A stretch of DNA of 64,000 nt, taken from NCBI GenBank assembly GCA_905181645.1, contig CAJIYN010000002.1, positions 325,785 to 389,784 of the forward strand, in the 5' to 3' direction. The position numbers were made by a program, and so were the translations under genes. Shown here piece by piece: positions 43,494 through 54,483 of the stretch (its first letter is position 1; each line of letters starts with the position of its first letter). The notes under the pieces are model-generated. The model saw nothing but the letters and a program-made list of their open reading frames with translations, made no database searches and was not told where the DNA came from. This DNA is from an uncultured SAR86 cluster bacterium. GTDB taxonomy: Bacteria; Pseudomonadota; Gammaproteobacteria; Magnimaribacterales; D2472.

Positions 43494-44562
43494 TTTGTAA
43501 TATCTCAATAATTAAAGGTGCAACTTCACTGGTATTTAAAGAATTATTATCAGTACTGATGTCTTTGGTTCTATGACCATTCGCAATAAAAGTTTTAATT
43601 GCATTGTCTATGCGCTCTGCAAGTTTTGCTTCATTGAGTGAATATTTTAAAGCCATAGCTAATGATGCAATCATTGCAATCGGGTTGGCTATATTTTGTC
43701 CAGCAATGTCTGGAGCGCTGCCATGACATGGTTCATACATACCTTGAGAAGTGCTATTTAACGAAGCAGAAGGCAGCATTCCAATAGAACCAGATAAGGT
43801 TGCAGCAATATCTGAGAGAATGTCGCCAAAAAGGTTGCTGGCGACTATAACATCGTATTGATTAGGATTAAGTACAAGCTGCATAGCGGTATTATCAGCA
43901 AGTTGATGGGATAACTCCACATCTGGATAATCTTTTGCCATATCACTTACTATAGAGCGCCAGAACTTAGATACTTCAAGCACATTGGCCTTTTCAACCG
44001 AACACAGTTTGCCATTTCTCTTTTGAGCAGCTTCAAATGCAACTTTGGCAATACGTCTGATTTCATCTTCGTTATAAATCATAGTATTAAAAGCATAATG
44101 AGGTGATTCTGAAGTAACTAAACCTCTAGGCTCACCAAAATAAATTCCGCCAGTTAATTCTCTTACAATAAGAATGTCTAGATTTTCAATAATATGATTT
44201 TTAATGGGTGAAGCTGAGGCTAATTCATTAAATAAAAATGCTGGTCTTAAATTAGCAAATAATTCTAATTCTTTTCTTAAACCTAATAATGCTTGTTCAG
44301 GTCTATGATCCCAATCTAAATCATCCCATTGAGGTGCTCCAACTGCACCAAATAAAATAGCATCAGATGCCTTTGCTTCTGCAAGAACATCAGCGGGCAA
44401 AGGTGAACCATGCTTTTCATAAGCAGTGCCGCCTACATCCATATGGGTGACTGAAAAATCTAAAGCATTTTCAACCATTAAATAATCAAGAACTTCTTGT
44501 GCAGAGCTTGTAACTTCTTGTCCTATTCCATCTCCAGGAAGGATTAAAATCTTTTTAGTCAT
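43477..44562 (-). CDS. leuB: 3-isopropylmalate dehydrogenase
   Basis: The intact enzyme of about 361 residues oxidises 3-isopropylmalate in leucine synthesis. The N-terminus [67 protein letters not shown] (metal-binding aspartates) and EPCHGSAPDIAGQNIANPIA are all present. The ATG at 44562 (MTKKIL) is chosen; an ATG two codons upstream is also possible. It overlaps leuD at its start and asd at its end, so the leu genes and asd are coupled. LeuA is not in the window. Confidence 0.95.
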   Translation of the reverse strand: MTKKILILPGDGIGQEVTSSAQEVLDYLMVENALDFSVTHMDVGGTAYEKHGSPLPADVLAEAKASDAILFGAVGAPQWDDLDWDHRPEQALLGLRKELELFANLRPAFLFNELASASPIKNHIIENLDILIVRELTGGIYFGEPRGLVTSESPHYAFNTMIYNEDEIRRIAKVAFEAAQKRNGKLCSVEKANVLEVSKFWRSIVSDMAKDYPDVELSHQLADNTAMQLVLNPNQYDVIVASNLFGDILSDIAATLSGSIGMLPSASLNSTSQGMYEPCHGSAPDIAGQNIANPIAMIASLAMALKYSLNEAKLAERIDNAIKTFIANGHRTKDISTDNNSLNTSEVAPLIIEILQNDSAN

Positions 44563-45202
44563 TTGCATATATCCAAGGTTTACTTTTCATCCTGCTATCT
44601 TCAAATTCTCTAATTACATCTTTATCTTGTAATGTTATATCAACATCATCGAGACCATGAATAATTCTTTCCAATAAATTATCTTCAACCTCAAACGAAT
44701 ATTCAATTGAAGCTGTTGTTAGTGTTTTAGCATCCAGACTCACTGTAATTTCATTACTTGTATCTTGAGTTTGAGAAAATAATTCTTCTATCTGCTCTTT
44801 GGATAACTTTATAGGTAAAACACCATTTTTAAAGCAGTTATTATAAAAAATATCACCAAAAGAAGAAGCAATCACTGTTTTTATTCCAAAATCTCTTAGC
44901 GCCCATACAGCATGCTCTCTTGAAGAGCCGCAACCAAAGTTATCTCTAGTTAAAAGAATGCTTGCTTGATCATAAGGTGCATTATTTAAAATGAAATCTG
45001 TATTGATTTGTCTTTGCTCTTTTGTAATACCTAGTCTGCCATCGTCGAGATACCTCCATCCGTCAAATAAATAATCTTCAAATCCAAATTTTTTAATAGA
45101 TTTTAGATACTCAGTTGGAATAATTTGGTCTGTATCAATATTGTCTCTATCAATACATGCAACTAAGCCTTGGATTTGTAATTCGTTGCCTTGAAGTTTC
45201 AT
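44555..45202 (-). CDS. leuD: 3-isopropylmalate dehydratase small subunit
   Basis: The intact 215-residue small subunit works with LeuC to isomerise 2- to 3-isopropylmalate. The family motifs [17 protein letters not shown] and [20 protein letters not shown], followed by [18 protein letters not shown], are clear. It overlaps leuC by four bases (ATGA) and leuB by eight, consistent with stoichiometric expression. Confidence 0.96.
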   Translation of the reverse strand: MKLQGNELQIQGLVACIDRDNIDTDQIIPTEYLKSIKKFGFEDYLFDGWRYLDDGRLGITKEQRQINTDFILNNAPYDQASILLTRDNFGCGSSREHAVWALRDFGIKTVIASSFGDIFYNNCFKNGVLPIKLSKEQIEELFSQTQDTSNEITVSLDAKTLTTASIEYSFEVEDNLLERIIHGLDDVDITLQDKDVIREFEDSRMKSKPWIYAND

Positions 45203-46598
45203 GAGGGATTACTCACAGTGCCATGAATAGCTGTTAAAGCTGCCATCATTGGGCTCATTAAATGAGTTCTGCCTAAATTACCTTGTCTACCCTCAAAGTT
45301 TCTATTTGAAGTGGAGGCACATCTTTCATAAGGCTTTAATTGATCTGGATTCATACCTAAACACATAGAGCATCCTGGATCTCTCCAAACGAAACCAGCA
45401 TCCTCAAAGATTTTATCAAGGCCTTCTGCTTCAGCTTGCAGTTTTACCATCCCAGAGCCTGGGACAACAATAGCCTCAGTAATTGAATCTGCAACCTGCT
45501 TCCCCTCAACAATACTTGCTGCCTCTCGGAGATCCTCTATGCGTGAATTAGTACAAGAACCTATAAAAACTTTATCAAATTTAAGATCAGTTAATTTTTC
45601 ATCCTCGCCTATGCCCATATATTGTTTGGCAAGTTGGATATTTTTCTTTTTATCTTCTGGAACAAGTTCCGGATCTGGAATATTGCCATCAAAATCAACC
45701 ACCATTTCAGGAGAAGTTCCCCAAGTAACTTGAGATTTAATACTCAGAAATATCAATAATAATTTCTTTATCAAAAACTGCATCTTGATCAGATTGTAGA
45801 GTGCTCCAGTGTTTCTCTGCTTGTTCAAGCAAATTTGAATCTAGATCACTATGTTCTCTTACATAATCAATAGTAATTTCATCAGGTGCTATTAAACCTA
45901 CTTTTGCTCCGGCTTCAATTGCCATATTACAGATAGTCATCCTTGCTTCCATAGAAATACTTTCTATGTATGAACCTGAAAATTCTATAGCATGGCCATT
46001 ACCGCCTGCTGTCCCAATTTTTCCGATCAAATATAAAACAATATCTTTTGAAGTAACTCCAGCTTGAGGCTTGCCATCAAAACGAACATGCATATTTTTT
46101 AATTTTGATACTTTTAAACTTTGAGTTGCTAATACATGCTCAACCTCAGAAGTTCCTATACCCATAGCCAAGCATCCAAATGCTCCATGAGTAGAGGTAT
46201 GTGAATCACCACAAACAATAGTCATACCAGGCAATGTATATCCAAGTTCTGGGCCTATAACGTGGACTATGCCTTGCTCCTTAGACTCAATATCAAACTG
46301 TAAAATTTCAAATTCATTGCAGTTTTTATCAAGCTCAACAACTTGTATCTTTGAAATTTCATCTTCAATAGACTCCATATTAAAAGCGGTCCAGCGTGGT
46401 TGGAACATTGTGATCAGGTGTTGCGATATTAGCGTTAAGTCTCCATGGCACTAAATGTTTTTTAGCTAAGCCTTCAAAAGCCTGAGGAGATGTGACTTCA
46501 TGCAAGTAATGTCTATCAATATAAAGCAGTGATTCGCCAGAATTAAGAGTAGTGATATGGTGCTCATTCCAAAGCTTGTCGTATAAAGTCTTTGGCAT
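45199..46598 (-). CDS. leuC: 3-isopropylmalate dehydratase large subunit, two frame breaks
   Basis: LeuC carries the iron-sulfur cluster of isopropylmalate isomerase. The start chosen is [15 protein letters not shown] at 46598, one base after the aroC stop. ERLEN-type sequence is replaced by [20 protein letters not shown], followed by the break near 46390. [35 protein letters not shown] and the cluster cysteines in [13 protein letters not shown] and [15 protein letters not shown] follow; a second break lies near 45740. The length of about 466 residues is normal. Confidence 0.95.
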
Positions 46599-46599
46599 G

Positions 46600-47686
46600 T
46601 TACTTAGTAAATGGGAGTTCTTGCTTAATGTCTCCACATTGAGCTCGGTTGCGTAATAAGTGATCCATGATCACTAAATTAGCCATGGCTTCAGCAATTG
46701 GAACTGCTCGAATGCCAACACAAGGATCATGTCTACCGGTAACTTCTATATCAACTTCTTTACCATCAGTATCAACGCTTTTACCTTTTGATTTAATGCT
46801 AGAGGTAGGTTTGATTATAAAATCGATATTAATAACATCACCATTAGAGATGCCACCAAGAATTCCGCCGGCGTTATTTGAAGTAAAGCCATCTGCTCGC
46901 ATTTCATCTCTAACCTCAGAGCCTTTTAAATTTAAAATATCATCCGTATTGCCTATGGATACTGATTTAACAGCATTAATACTCATCATAGCTTTAGCTA
47001 AATCTGCATCTAACTTATCAAAAACAGGTGCTCCAAGTCCTACAGGACAATTTTCAATAGATACTCCTAATTTAGCGCCGACTGAATTACCTTCTGCTAA
47101 TAAGCTCAGCAAACATAGTATCTAAATCACCTAATTTGGATGTGTCGGCAAAGAAGTACTTATTAGTATTCGCATCACTAGGATTAATAGCCTCGCCTTT
47201 AATGCTTCCAATTTGACTCACATAGCCTGTAGTTTTCACTCCAAGGCTTTCAAGATATTTTTTAGCAATAGCGCCAGCTGCAACTCTCATTGCAGTTTCC
47301 CTTGCGCTTGATCTGCCGCCACCTCGATAATCTCTATGACCATATTTAGCTTGATAAGTGATATCTGCATGATTAGGTCTAAAAGTATCTTTTATATCTG
47401 AATAGTCTTTTGATCTTTGATCTTGGTTTTCAATTATTAAAGCAATAGGTGTTCCAGTAGTTTTACCTTCAAATACACCTGAGAGTATTTCTACAGCATC
47501 ATCCTCTTTTCTTTGAGTAGTAACGTCTGATTGGCCTGGTTTTCTGCGGTTTAGCTCACTTTGAATATCAGCTTCACATAGTTCAATTTGTGGAGGACAG
47601 CCATCAATTATGCAGCCGAGTGCCTTCCCATGGCTCTCGCCAAAGGTCGTAACTTTAAATAATTCTCCAAATGTATTGCCTGACAT
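46600..47686 (-). CDS. aroC: Chorismate synthase, one frame break
   Basis: AroC makes chorismate from EPSP, the last shared step of aromatic synthesis, using reduced [23 protein letters not shown] and [13 protein letters not shown] form the first signature, then [17 protein letters not shown] and [20 protein letters not shown] break near 47095 precedes [20 protein letters not shown]. The third part has [15 protein letters not shown] and [20 protein letters not shown]. The length of about 362 residues is normal. It is the first gene of the long minus-strand biosynthetic run that ends with purF. Confidence 0.95.
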
Positions 47687-47735
47687 GGCTCTGATTATAG
47701 TCCAAAAATGCTTTAAAGCAGCAATTATAGATTTT

Positions 47736-47850
47736 CTAAAAATTAAATACTAATTTAGCTCCTAAATTTCCATAGGGTCGGTCAAAATAATGTTCTGTTC
47801 TTTGATTAAACGTAATCTGTTCAAATCCAATTAAATTATTTTTAGTTAAT
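47736..47850 (-). pseudogene. C-terminal tail of a TonB-dependent receptor (orphan fragment)
   Basis: A frame of about 37 residues reads [20 protein letters not shown], then [18 protein letters not shown] and a stop at 47736. The [14 protein letters not shown] ending with terminal phenylalanine is characteristic of the last beta-strand of TonB-dependent outer-membrane receptors. No receptor body lies upstream: at about 47850 the sequence changes directly into the end of the RTX-repeat lipoprotein gene. It may be the remnant of a deletion or a chimeric join. Confidence 0.6.
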
Positions 47851-47851
47851 T

Positions 47852-49603
47852 CTACAGTGAAATACTACTATGGTCAGTATCAAGTATCATGAATAGATAT
47901 TCACTACCCGCTCTTAGCAAAGCATGATTTCTGTAATCGTAATAAAAAGTATATCCGGCAACACTAAATGAGCCTTGAGTACCTTGTGTTATCGAAAGGT
48001 CAGAGAAAGTTAAATCATCATCTAAGTGAATTTTATCAATTCCATCTTCAAAATCATGAATAACGCTTGTTCTAGTAAATCCATCTGCACCATCGCCTTT
48101 ACGAGTAATAAAAATATCTGAGCCGCTGCCGCCATAAAGCTGGTCTTTGCCATCCCCAGCATCAAGAATATCATCACCACTCCCGCCATATAACTCGTCG
48201 AAATTATCAGAACCATATAAAATATCATTGCCATCGCCGCCATATAGTAAATCTTGACCACTTCCACCGTATAGAGTGTCATTCCCAGCTTCACCATATA
48301 AAGTATCATCGCCATCTCCACCATATAAAGTGTCATCGCCATCTCCACCATATAAAGTGTCATCACCTTCTCCAATATTTGAAGTGATATCTGCAGGATC
48401 AATATTCTGATCAGTAGCTATATAATTTATGATGTCGTTACGGTAACTATTGATTAAAGATGCGCTTGCTGTTCCTGCAGCAATTTGCTGTATATCATTT
48501 TGAAGAGTTGTAGATGTAAAATTAAATATAGCTGTGTTTATGGAGTTATTAGTTTTTACTTTTAAGATTGGAATGACTGATGCTAATGCTTCTGCAGTAT
48601 CTAACTTGGCTTGATCAGAAATACTAATATTCTTAATATTAATTACGTTGTCTAAAAGTTTTGTTATAAAAGCATTTAATTCAATATCAACTTTGCTAGA
48701 AGTTAATGCAAACTCTGCCTCTATTTCTTCTGCAATAGCTTTATAAAAATCTTGAGTGGAATCAGAAGAGCTATTTAAATAGTTAGTTACATTCTGAGCA
48801 GACATTACTAGAACACCTATTTGGTTTCCCTTTTCGAATAAATAATCATTAATCCCTGAATCACCTTTGTTTACAATAGGATCGAAACTGAAAATATCTA
48901 AAGAGGAGTGAATACCAAGAGAGTTATTAATATCTCCAGCATTTATCATAAAGGATGCTACCGAAGTTACTGGTGTAATTACTACAAATGCAGAATGTCC
49001 TGCGAGTGTATGAATTGCTGATAAATCGCTGAGAAGCACCCCTGAATCTAGATCTATTCCTCCTAAACTCACTAAATTTCCATCGGTATACCTCATTGCA
49101 AAACTTCCATCATTATTAGATGTAACTGAGCTCTCTGAATTATCAATAATATAATTATTATTAGTATCTATAAAAACTTCAGCTCCACGTGTATAACTCG
49201 CATATGCAACCATACCCTGTGCATTGCGATAGCCTTCAATAGTTGTTGAAGCTGATGATGAGCCACCTGAGCCTGAACAAGAAATGGTAAATTGATTATT
49301 TCCTGGAGTTGAAATTGTTATATCTTCAGTTCCACTAATTGCTTTAGTGCCAGACCAGGCACCAGAAGCGCTACAACTAGTAGCGTTGGTTGAGTACCAG
49401 GTTAATGTAATAACTGAATCTAATGAAACCGATGCTGATGAACTAGAAAGAGTAGTAGTTGGGCTAGGCTCTGGAGTAGGAGTGCTTCCGCCAACTCCTC
49501 CGCCTCCACATGCTGAAATGAAGAGTAAAATTCCAAGTGAATATACTAATAGTTTGAAGTTTTTAAAAAAAATAGTTTTATTATTAAGTGTTTTATTAAG
49601 CAC
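47852..49603 (-). CDS. RTX-repeat (hemolysin-type calcium-binding) lipoprotein
   Basis: The product has 583 residues. A lipoprotein signal ends in the lipobox FISACGGGG (cysteine at residue 32), followed by a Thr/Pro/Ser linker, an Ig-like stretch ([20 protein letters not shown]) and a domain beginning [20 protein letters not shown], an EF-hand-like segment common in surface proteins. At about residues 410-500 nine to ten nonapeptide repeats follow (units such as GGDGDDTLY), which fold as calcium-binding beta-rolls, then [20 protein letters not shown]. The start is GTG at 49603, directly after the SDR stop (TGAGTG). No type I secretion genes are nearby; the lipobox suggests Lol or Sec export to the cell surface. 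The stop at 47852 is beside a receptor fragment, so the natural end is not certain. Confidence 0.85.
   Translation of the reverse strand: MLNKTLNNKTIFFKNFKLLVYSLGILLFISACGGGGVGGSTPTPEPSPTTTLSSSSASVSLDSVITLTWYSTNATSCSASGAWSGTKAISGTEDITISTPGNNQFTISCSGSGGSSSASTTIEGYRNAQGMVAYASYTRGAEVFIDTNNNYIIDNSESSVTSNNDGSFAMRYTDGNLVSLGGIDLDSGVLLSDLSAIHTLAGHSAFVVITPVTSVASFMINAGDINNSLGIHSSLDIFSFDPIVNKGDSGINDYLFEKGNQIGVLVMSAQNVTNYLNSSSDSTQDFYKAIAEEIEAEFALTSSKVDIELNAFITKLLDNVINIKNISISDQAKLDTAEALASVIPILKVKTNNSINTAIFNFTSTTLQNDIQQIAAGTASASLINSYRNDIINYIATDQNIDPADITSNIGEGDDTLYGGDGDDTLYGGDGDDTLYGEAGNDTLYGGSGQDLLYGGDGNDILYGSDNFDELYGGSGDDILDAGDGKDQLYGGSGSDIFITRKGDGADGFTRTSVIHDFEDGIDKIHLDDDLTFSDLSITQGTQGSFSVAGYTFYYDYRNHALLRAGSEYLFMILDTDHSSISL
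48293..48373 (-). repeat. Three tandem 27-base repeats coding RTX nonapeptides
   Basis: Copies lie at 48293-48319, 48320-48346 and 48347-48373 and differ at only a few positions (one in copy 1, two or three in copy 3). Each encodes one nine-residue RTX unit (GGDGDDTLY type). More diverged copies extend to about 48120. Near identity at DNA level suggests recent duplication, and unit gain or loss would keep the frame. Confidence 0.85.
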
Positions 49604-50301
49604 TCAATTAGATAATTTAGATCTACCACCATCAACAGCAATAACTTGGCCAGTGATCCAGTTATCTTTTGCATCAAGCAGGTGGTAAGCGGTCTTAGCA
49701 ATAGCTAACGGATTACCAATAGTCTTTAAAGGATGTCTTTCTGCTGATGCTTCTTTCCGCTCATCGGTAGAGAGGATATGTGAAGCTAATTTAGTGTCGA
49801 CAATTGATGGGGCTACACAATTAATAGCAACTCTTGGAGCAAGCTCTGCTGCTAAGCTAATTGCAAATCCTTCGAGTGCACTTTTGGATGCTGCTATTGA
49901 TGAGTGCATTGGCATTCCTGTATTGGCTGCTACAGTTGAAAATAAAACTACAGATGCACCATCATTCTTTTTTAAATTGGGTAGTACTTTTTTAATAACG
50001 TTAAAGGCGCCATAAAAAGTTTACTTCCATTTCAGCTTTTACATCTTCTAAAGTAAGTCTTTGGAGTGATTTAAGGTTTATAGTTCCAGGGCAATATACC
50101 AATCCATGGATATCCTCAGGGATTTCATCCTAACGCATCTAAGTTTTGGTTAGGATCTAGATGAATGAAATTATCATAATTATCTGAAACAGCTTCATCT
50201 CTTGAGGTTCCATAAACACTATGGCCCTCTGCTCTAGCAAGATTATTTATTTCAAGTCCAATATCTGAACTTCCGCCAATGATAAGAATATTTTTAGTCA
50301 T
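49604..50301 (-). CDS. Short-chain dehydrogenase/reductase, two frame breaks
   Basis: The start at 50301 reads MTKNILIIGGSSDIGLEINN, an SDR cofactor loop (GGSSDIG). The frame breaks near 50135 and 50015; the middle continues as IPEDIHGLVYCPGTINLKSL. The last part has STVAANTGMPMHSSIAASKS (here serine-lysine; the catalytic tyrosine position is a serine in MHSSIAASKSAL) and TGQVIAVDGGRSKLSN. The lack of a clear catalytic tyrosine makes the enzyme activity uncertain. It starts three bases after the prpD stop, so it may be cotranscribed with the methylcitrate genes. The start of the RTX lipoprotein gene touches its stop. Confidence 0.78.
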
Positions 50302-50304
50302 AAT

Positions 50305-51764
50305 TTAAAAATTGTTGTTTTGTAAAGTAAATAATTCTTGGAAATCTGTAACAGAAGTATTTTCTAGTGCTTCCTGATTAGTGCAGAGTAAATCAAATTC
50401 CAAAACTGCAGCATCAAAAGTTATTTTTAGATTACTCATAAATTTTTGTTCAAGCACTGGAATACCCTCTTCTCTTCTGCGTTTATGCCCAATGGGATAT
50501 TCAACCTCTATAGCTTCGGTTGAAGAACCATCATTAAAATGAATTTGAATTTTATTAGCTATAGAGCGTTTATCAGCTTCATGATATTCAGTTGAATATC
50601 TTGTATCTTCACTTATAACCATTTTTTCTCTTAGGGCATCTACCCTAGGATCATTAGCAACATCATCCTCATAATCTTCAGCAATTAAATTACCTTTTAA
50701 AAGACCTATTGCAACCATATATTGCAAACAATGGTCTCTGTCTGCCGGATTATTAAGATCGCCGACTTTTGAGATAATTCTTATAGCTGAATCATGAGTT
50801 GTAATTTCAATTGACTTAATGTCATCTAATCTGTCTTTAACTTCTGGATGCAAAGTAACGGCTGCTTCTACAGCAGTTTGTGCATGAAATTCAGCTGGAA
50901 AACTAATTTTGAAAAGCACATTTTCCATTACATAAGTTGCAAAAGGTTGAGGAAGTGAAAGCTTTTGTCCTTTAAATGATACATCCTCAAAACCCCATAC
51001 CGGAGCAGATAAAACTCCTGGATAACCCATTTCTCCTGACAGAGTAATCATAGCCAATCTAACTGCTCTGCTGGTTGCATCACCTGCAGCCCAACTTTTT
51101 CTAGAACCTGCATTGGGTGCATGACGATAAGTTCTAAGGCTTTGTCCATCTACCCAAGCATGACTAACTGCATCCATAATTTGCTGCTTAGTTCCACCCA
51201 TTAATTTTGTAACTAATGCTGTTGATGCTACTTTTACTAGAACAACATGATCTAAACCAACTTTATTAAAACTATTTTTAAGCGCGAGTATTCCTTGAAT
51301 TTCATGAGTCATTATCATCGACTCAAGTACAGTCTTCATCGTTAAAGGATCTTTGCCTTCAGCTATATTTTGTTGAGAAATAAAATCAGTTATGGAAAGA
51401 ATGGCACCTAAATTATCTGATGGATGTCCCCATTCGGCAGCTAGCCATGTATCGTTGTAATCAAGCCATCTAATGGCACAGCCTATATCAAAGGCACCTT
51501 TTATAGGATCTAATTTAAAATTTGTACCAGGAACTCTTACACCAAAAGGTACTGAGGTACCTTCAGGACTAATGGACCTAACATTTTTGTGCAGGCAGGA
51601 AATGTTAAAGCTAACAGCCCACAACCAATAGTATCTATTAAACAGTTTCTTGCAGTATCTAAAGCAAGCTCAGATTCTATTTGAAAATTGGTAACGTAAT
51701 CAGCAATTTCTACAATAACTGCGTCATAGTCTGGTCTGACATTTTGATCAACATTAGATGACAT
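50305..51764 (-). CDS. prpD: 2-methylcitrate dehydratase, one frame break
   Basis: PrpD dehydrates 2-methylcitrate in propionate breakdown. The start MSSNVDQNVRPDYDAVIVEI and ARNCLIDTIGCGLLALTFPA are family-typical. After a break near 51590 come RWLDYNDTWLAAEWGHPSDN (active-site loop), HAWVDGQSLRTYRHAPNAGS, RKSWAAGDATSRAVRLA and FPAEFHAQTAVEAA. The length of about 486 residues matches PrpD rather than the AcnD/PrpF route. It follows prpC by two bases. Confidence 0.94.
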
Positions 51765-51766
51765 AG

Positions 51767-52888
51767 TTACGACCTATCTTCTATATCAATCCATTCAGAG
51801 CTTTCAACTCCAATATAATCAGCGCTTGGTCTAATAATTCTATTATTAGATCTTTGCTCCATACAATGTGCAGTCCAGCCTGATACTCGTGACATCACAA
51901 AAATAGGCGTGAATAGTTTTGTAGGTATGCCCATATAAAAATATGCTGGTGCATGAAAGAAGTCAGCATTAGCAAACATTTTCTTTTCATCTGCCATAAC
52001 TTTTTCAACCTCTTCGGCTACTTGATACAAATCATCATTCTCATGTAATAAAGATAGTTCTTTGGCATATTCTTTAATAACTGCATTACGTGGATCTCTT
52101 ATAGAGTAAACAGCATGACCAAAGCCCATAATTTTTTCTTTATTAGCAAGCATAGCTAAGATCTTTGTCTTAGCTTCATCTCTGCTAGTCCAATTTTCAA
52201 TTAATTCCATAGCTTTTTCATTAGCGCCGCCGTGCAATGGACCTCTTAAGGATCCTATGGCAGCAACTACACAAGAATGAATATCTGACATAGTTGAAGC
52301 GCAAACTCTTCCAGTAAATGTTGAAGCATTAAATTCATGCTCAGCATATAAAATGAGAGAAACATCCATAACCCTTCTATGAAGATCAGATGGAGTTTTT
52401 CCATGAAGAATATGCAAGAAATGTCCTGCCATTGTTTCTTCATCATTTACTAAATCAATATCTTGTCCATCGTGAGTAAACTTATACCAGTAAGTAACAA
52501 TCGAAGGCATAGTAGCAATCATTCTGTTGATTGAATTAAGCTGATTTTCAAAATCACCCTCTGGCTCAAGATTACCAAGCATAGAAGTACCTGTGCGCAT
52601 GACATCCATTGGATGAGCTGAAGCAGGAATCTTTTGCAAAACTTCTTTTAAGGTTTGCGGTAAATCTCTTTGACCTTTTAATAAGGCTTTATATGCATCA
52701 AGTTCTGTTTGATTAGGTAACTTGCTATAAAGCAATAAATAAGCGACCTCTTCGAATGTTGCCTTTTCTGCTAGAGTTTCAATTTTGTGTCCTCTGTATG
52801 CAAGACCTTCAATTTGACCAACAGTTGATAGTGAAGTTTCGCCTGCTACCTGACCCCTAAGACCAGCACCTTCTAATTTTTTAACCAT
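51767..52888 (-). CDS. prpC: 2-methylcitrate synthase
   Basis: The intact 373-residue protein is of the citrate-synthase family and condenses propionyl-CoA with oxaloacetate. The N-terminus GLRGQVAGETSLSTVGQIEG and LAYRGHKIETLAE are typical of PrpC/GltA2 rather than the long TCA-cycle GltA. Active-site histidines appear in SLRGPLHGGANEKAMELIEN and MGFGHAVYSIRDPR, and the C-terminal aspartate region is followed by RVSGWTAHCMEQRSNNRIIR. It overlaps the prpB stop by one base (52888). Confidence 0.95.
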   Translation of the reverse strand: MVKKLEGAGLRGQVAGETSLSTVGQIEGLAYRGHKIETLAEKATFEEVAYLLLYSKLPNQTELDAYKALLKGQRDLPQTLKEVLQKIPASAHPMDVMRTGTSMLGNLEPEGDFENQLNSINRMIATMPSIVTYWYKFTHDGQDIDLVNDEETMAGHFLHILHGKTPSDLHRRVMDVSLILYAEHEFNASTFTGRVCASTMSDIHSCVVAAIGSLRGPLHGGANEKAMELIENWTSRDEAKTKILAMLANKEKIMGFGHAVYSIRDPRNAVIKEYAKELSLLHENDDLYQVAEEVEKVMADEKKMFANADFFHAPAYFYMGIPTKLFTPIFVMSRVSGWTAHCMEQRSNNRIIRPSADYIGVESSEWIDIEDRS

Positions 52889-53766
52889 TATTTGTCCCCT
52901 TCTTCAGAAAATAATTTATCTAATTTTTGTTCGAACTCGTGATAATTTAGACGCTCATATAGTTCTTCGCGTGTCTGCATTATATCTAAAACATTTCTTT
53001 GAGTCCCTTCTTTTAGAAGAGATTCATAGACTTTTTCAGCAGCCAAACTCATGGCTCTAAATGCTGATAGTGGATATAAACTCATATCAACTCCCACTGA
53101 TGCTAATTCAGCATTCGTAAAGAGTGGCGTTTTTCCAAATTCAGTTATATTTGCTAATAAAAGAGCATTTACTTGGGATTTAAATTTCTTATAGTCTTCT
53201 AAATCAGTTACAGCTTCTAAAAAAATTCCATCAGCGCCAGCTTCAAGGTATTTAGATGATCTATCTATTGCAGCTTGCATCCCCTCTGAGGCAAAAGCAT
53301 CAGTTCTGGCCATAATAAAGAAAGAATCATCCTCTCTAGCGTCAACAGCAGCTTTTATTCTATCTACCATTTCATTACAAGATACCAAACTTTTATTGGG
53401 TCTATGGCCACATCTTTTCTGAGAAACTTGATCTTCCATATGAACTGCGGCAACACCTGCCCCTGCCATCTCTTTTATAGTTCGAGCAATGTTAAAAGCG
53501 CCGCCCCATCCAGTATCAATATCTACCAATAGAGGCAATGAGCTCGCAGCTGTGATTCTTTTAGCGTCTACTAAAACATCCTCCATAGTAGTAATTCCAA
53601 GATCTGGAATTCCATGTGAAGCTGCAGCTACTCCGCCACCAGATAAGTAAATTGCTTTGTGATTTTGCTTTTCAGCTAGAATTGCTGAGTATGCATTTAT
53701 AGCGCCCACAATCATAAGAGGATTGTTATCCTTGATTGCTTGTCTAAATTTATTTCCAGCTGTCAT
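52888..53766 (-). CDS. prpB: 2-methylisocitrate lyase
   Basis: The intact 292-residue PEP mutase/isocitrate-lyase family enzyme splits 2-methylisocitrate to pyruvate and succinate. Motifs: [60 protein letters not shown] (catalytic KRCGH) and [17 protein letters not shown]. It is the first gene of prpB-prpC-prpD and starts 51 bases after queH stops. Propionyl-CoA could come from odd-chain fats, valine or isoleucine. No PrpR regulator is visible in the window. Confidence 0.95.
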   Translation of the reverse strand: MTAGNKFRQAIKDNNPLMIVGAINAYSAILAEKQNHKAIYLSGGGVAAASHGIPDLGITTMEDVLVDAKRITAASSLPLLVDIDTGWGGAFNIARTIKEMAGAGVAAVHMEDQVSQKRCGHRPNKSLVSCNEMVDRIKAAVDAREDDSFFIMARTDAFASEGMQAAIDRSSKYLEAGADGIFLEAVTDLEDYKKFKSQVNALLLANITEFGKTPLFTNAELASVGVDMSLYPLSAFRAMSLAAEKVYESLLKEGTQRNVLDIMQTREELYERLNYHEFEQKLDKLFSEEGDK

Positions 53767-53817
53767 AAAAAGTGAGGCTATTGTACAAGATGGTATGGTT
53801 GTTTCCCAAATAAAGAC

Positions 53818-54483
53818 TTATGAGTAAAATTTTACGCCTCTTATGATTCTGTCTTTATTATTTTTACGTCTCCATCTATTTGTATCTCTTAGACTATATA
53901 CGCACCCACAATATTCTTGTTGATAAAATTCTTCTCTCTTAGAAATTTCAATCATACGAGATGAGCCACCTTGTTTTCTCCAGTTAAAATCCCAATAAGT
54001 AACCTCATCATATCTTTCAGCTGCTCTATCTCCAGAGCTGTTAATTTGATCCATATCTTTCCAACGAGATATTCCTAAAGTAGTAGCATAAACGCCAAAA
54101 TTATTTTCATGAGCATACAAAGCTGAACGTTCAAACCTCATATCAAAACATTGAGTGCATCTTGCTCCTCTTTCAGGCTCATTCTCAAGGCCTTTAATCC
54201 TCTCAAACCAATTATCTTTATCGTAATCAGCATCAATAAATTCAAAACCTAGCTTATCGCAAAATCTTTTGTTCTCTTCTTTTCTAAGCTCATACTCCTC
54301 AAAAGGATGAATATTTGGATTATAGAAAAAAATTGTTGTCTCAATTTCTGATGCGGCCAAAGCCTCCATAATCTCTCCAGCACAAGGAGCACAGCATGAG
54401 TGCATTAATAGTCTTTTTTCACCATTAGGAGTCTCTAGCTTGGGTCTCTTATATGAGTTAAGCGAATAGTCTATTTGAGACAT
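53818..54483 (-). CDS. queH: Epoxyqueuosine reductase QueH
   Basis: The intact 221-residue protein of the DUF208 family performs the last step of queuosine synthesis in tRNA. The cysteine motifs that bind iron-sulfur and zinc are visible: [32 protein letters not shown] and [30 protein letters not shown] and [20 protein letters not shown] are also conserved. It replaces the unrelated QueG. Its start overlaps the nucleotidase/phosphatase fusion gene by 13 bases. Confidence 0.92.
   Translation of the reverse strand: MSQIDYSLNSYKRPKLETPNGEKRLLMHSCCAPCAGEIMEALAASEIETTIFFYNPNIHPFEEYELRKEENKRFCDKLGFEFIDADYDKDNWFERIKGLENEPERGARCTQCFDMRFERSALYAHENNFGVYATTLGISRWKDMDQINSSGDRAAERYDEVTYWDFNWRKQGGSSRMIEISKREEFYQQEYCGCVYSLRDTNRWRRKNNKDRIIRGVKFYS

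Noticed and set aside
46667-47125. Plus-strand open frame of about 150 codons
   Set aside because: It is the complement of conserved aroC sequence; no ribosome site or recognisable protein.
48120-48373. Regularly spaced short repeats that could resemble a CRISPR array
   Set aside because: The 27-base units are directly adjacent without spacers and encode RTX nonapeptides in frame within a lipoprotein gene.
48022-48402. Second minus-strand open frame across the RTX repeats, rich in Met and Tyr
   Set aside because: It is a shadow frame produced by the 27-base repeat unit; the RTX reading is the natural one.
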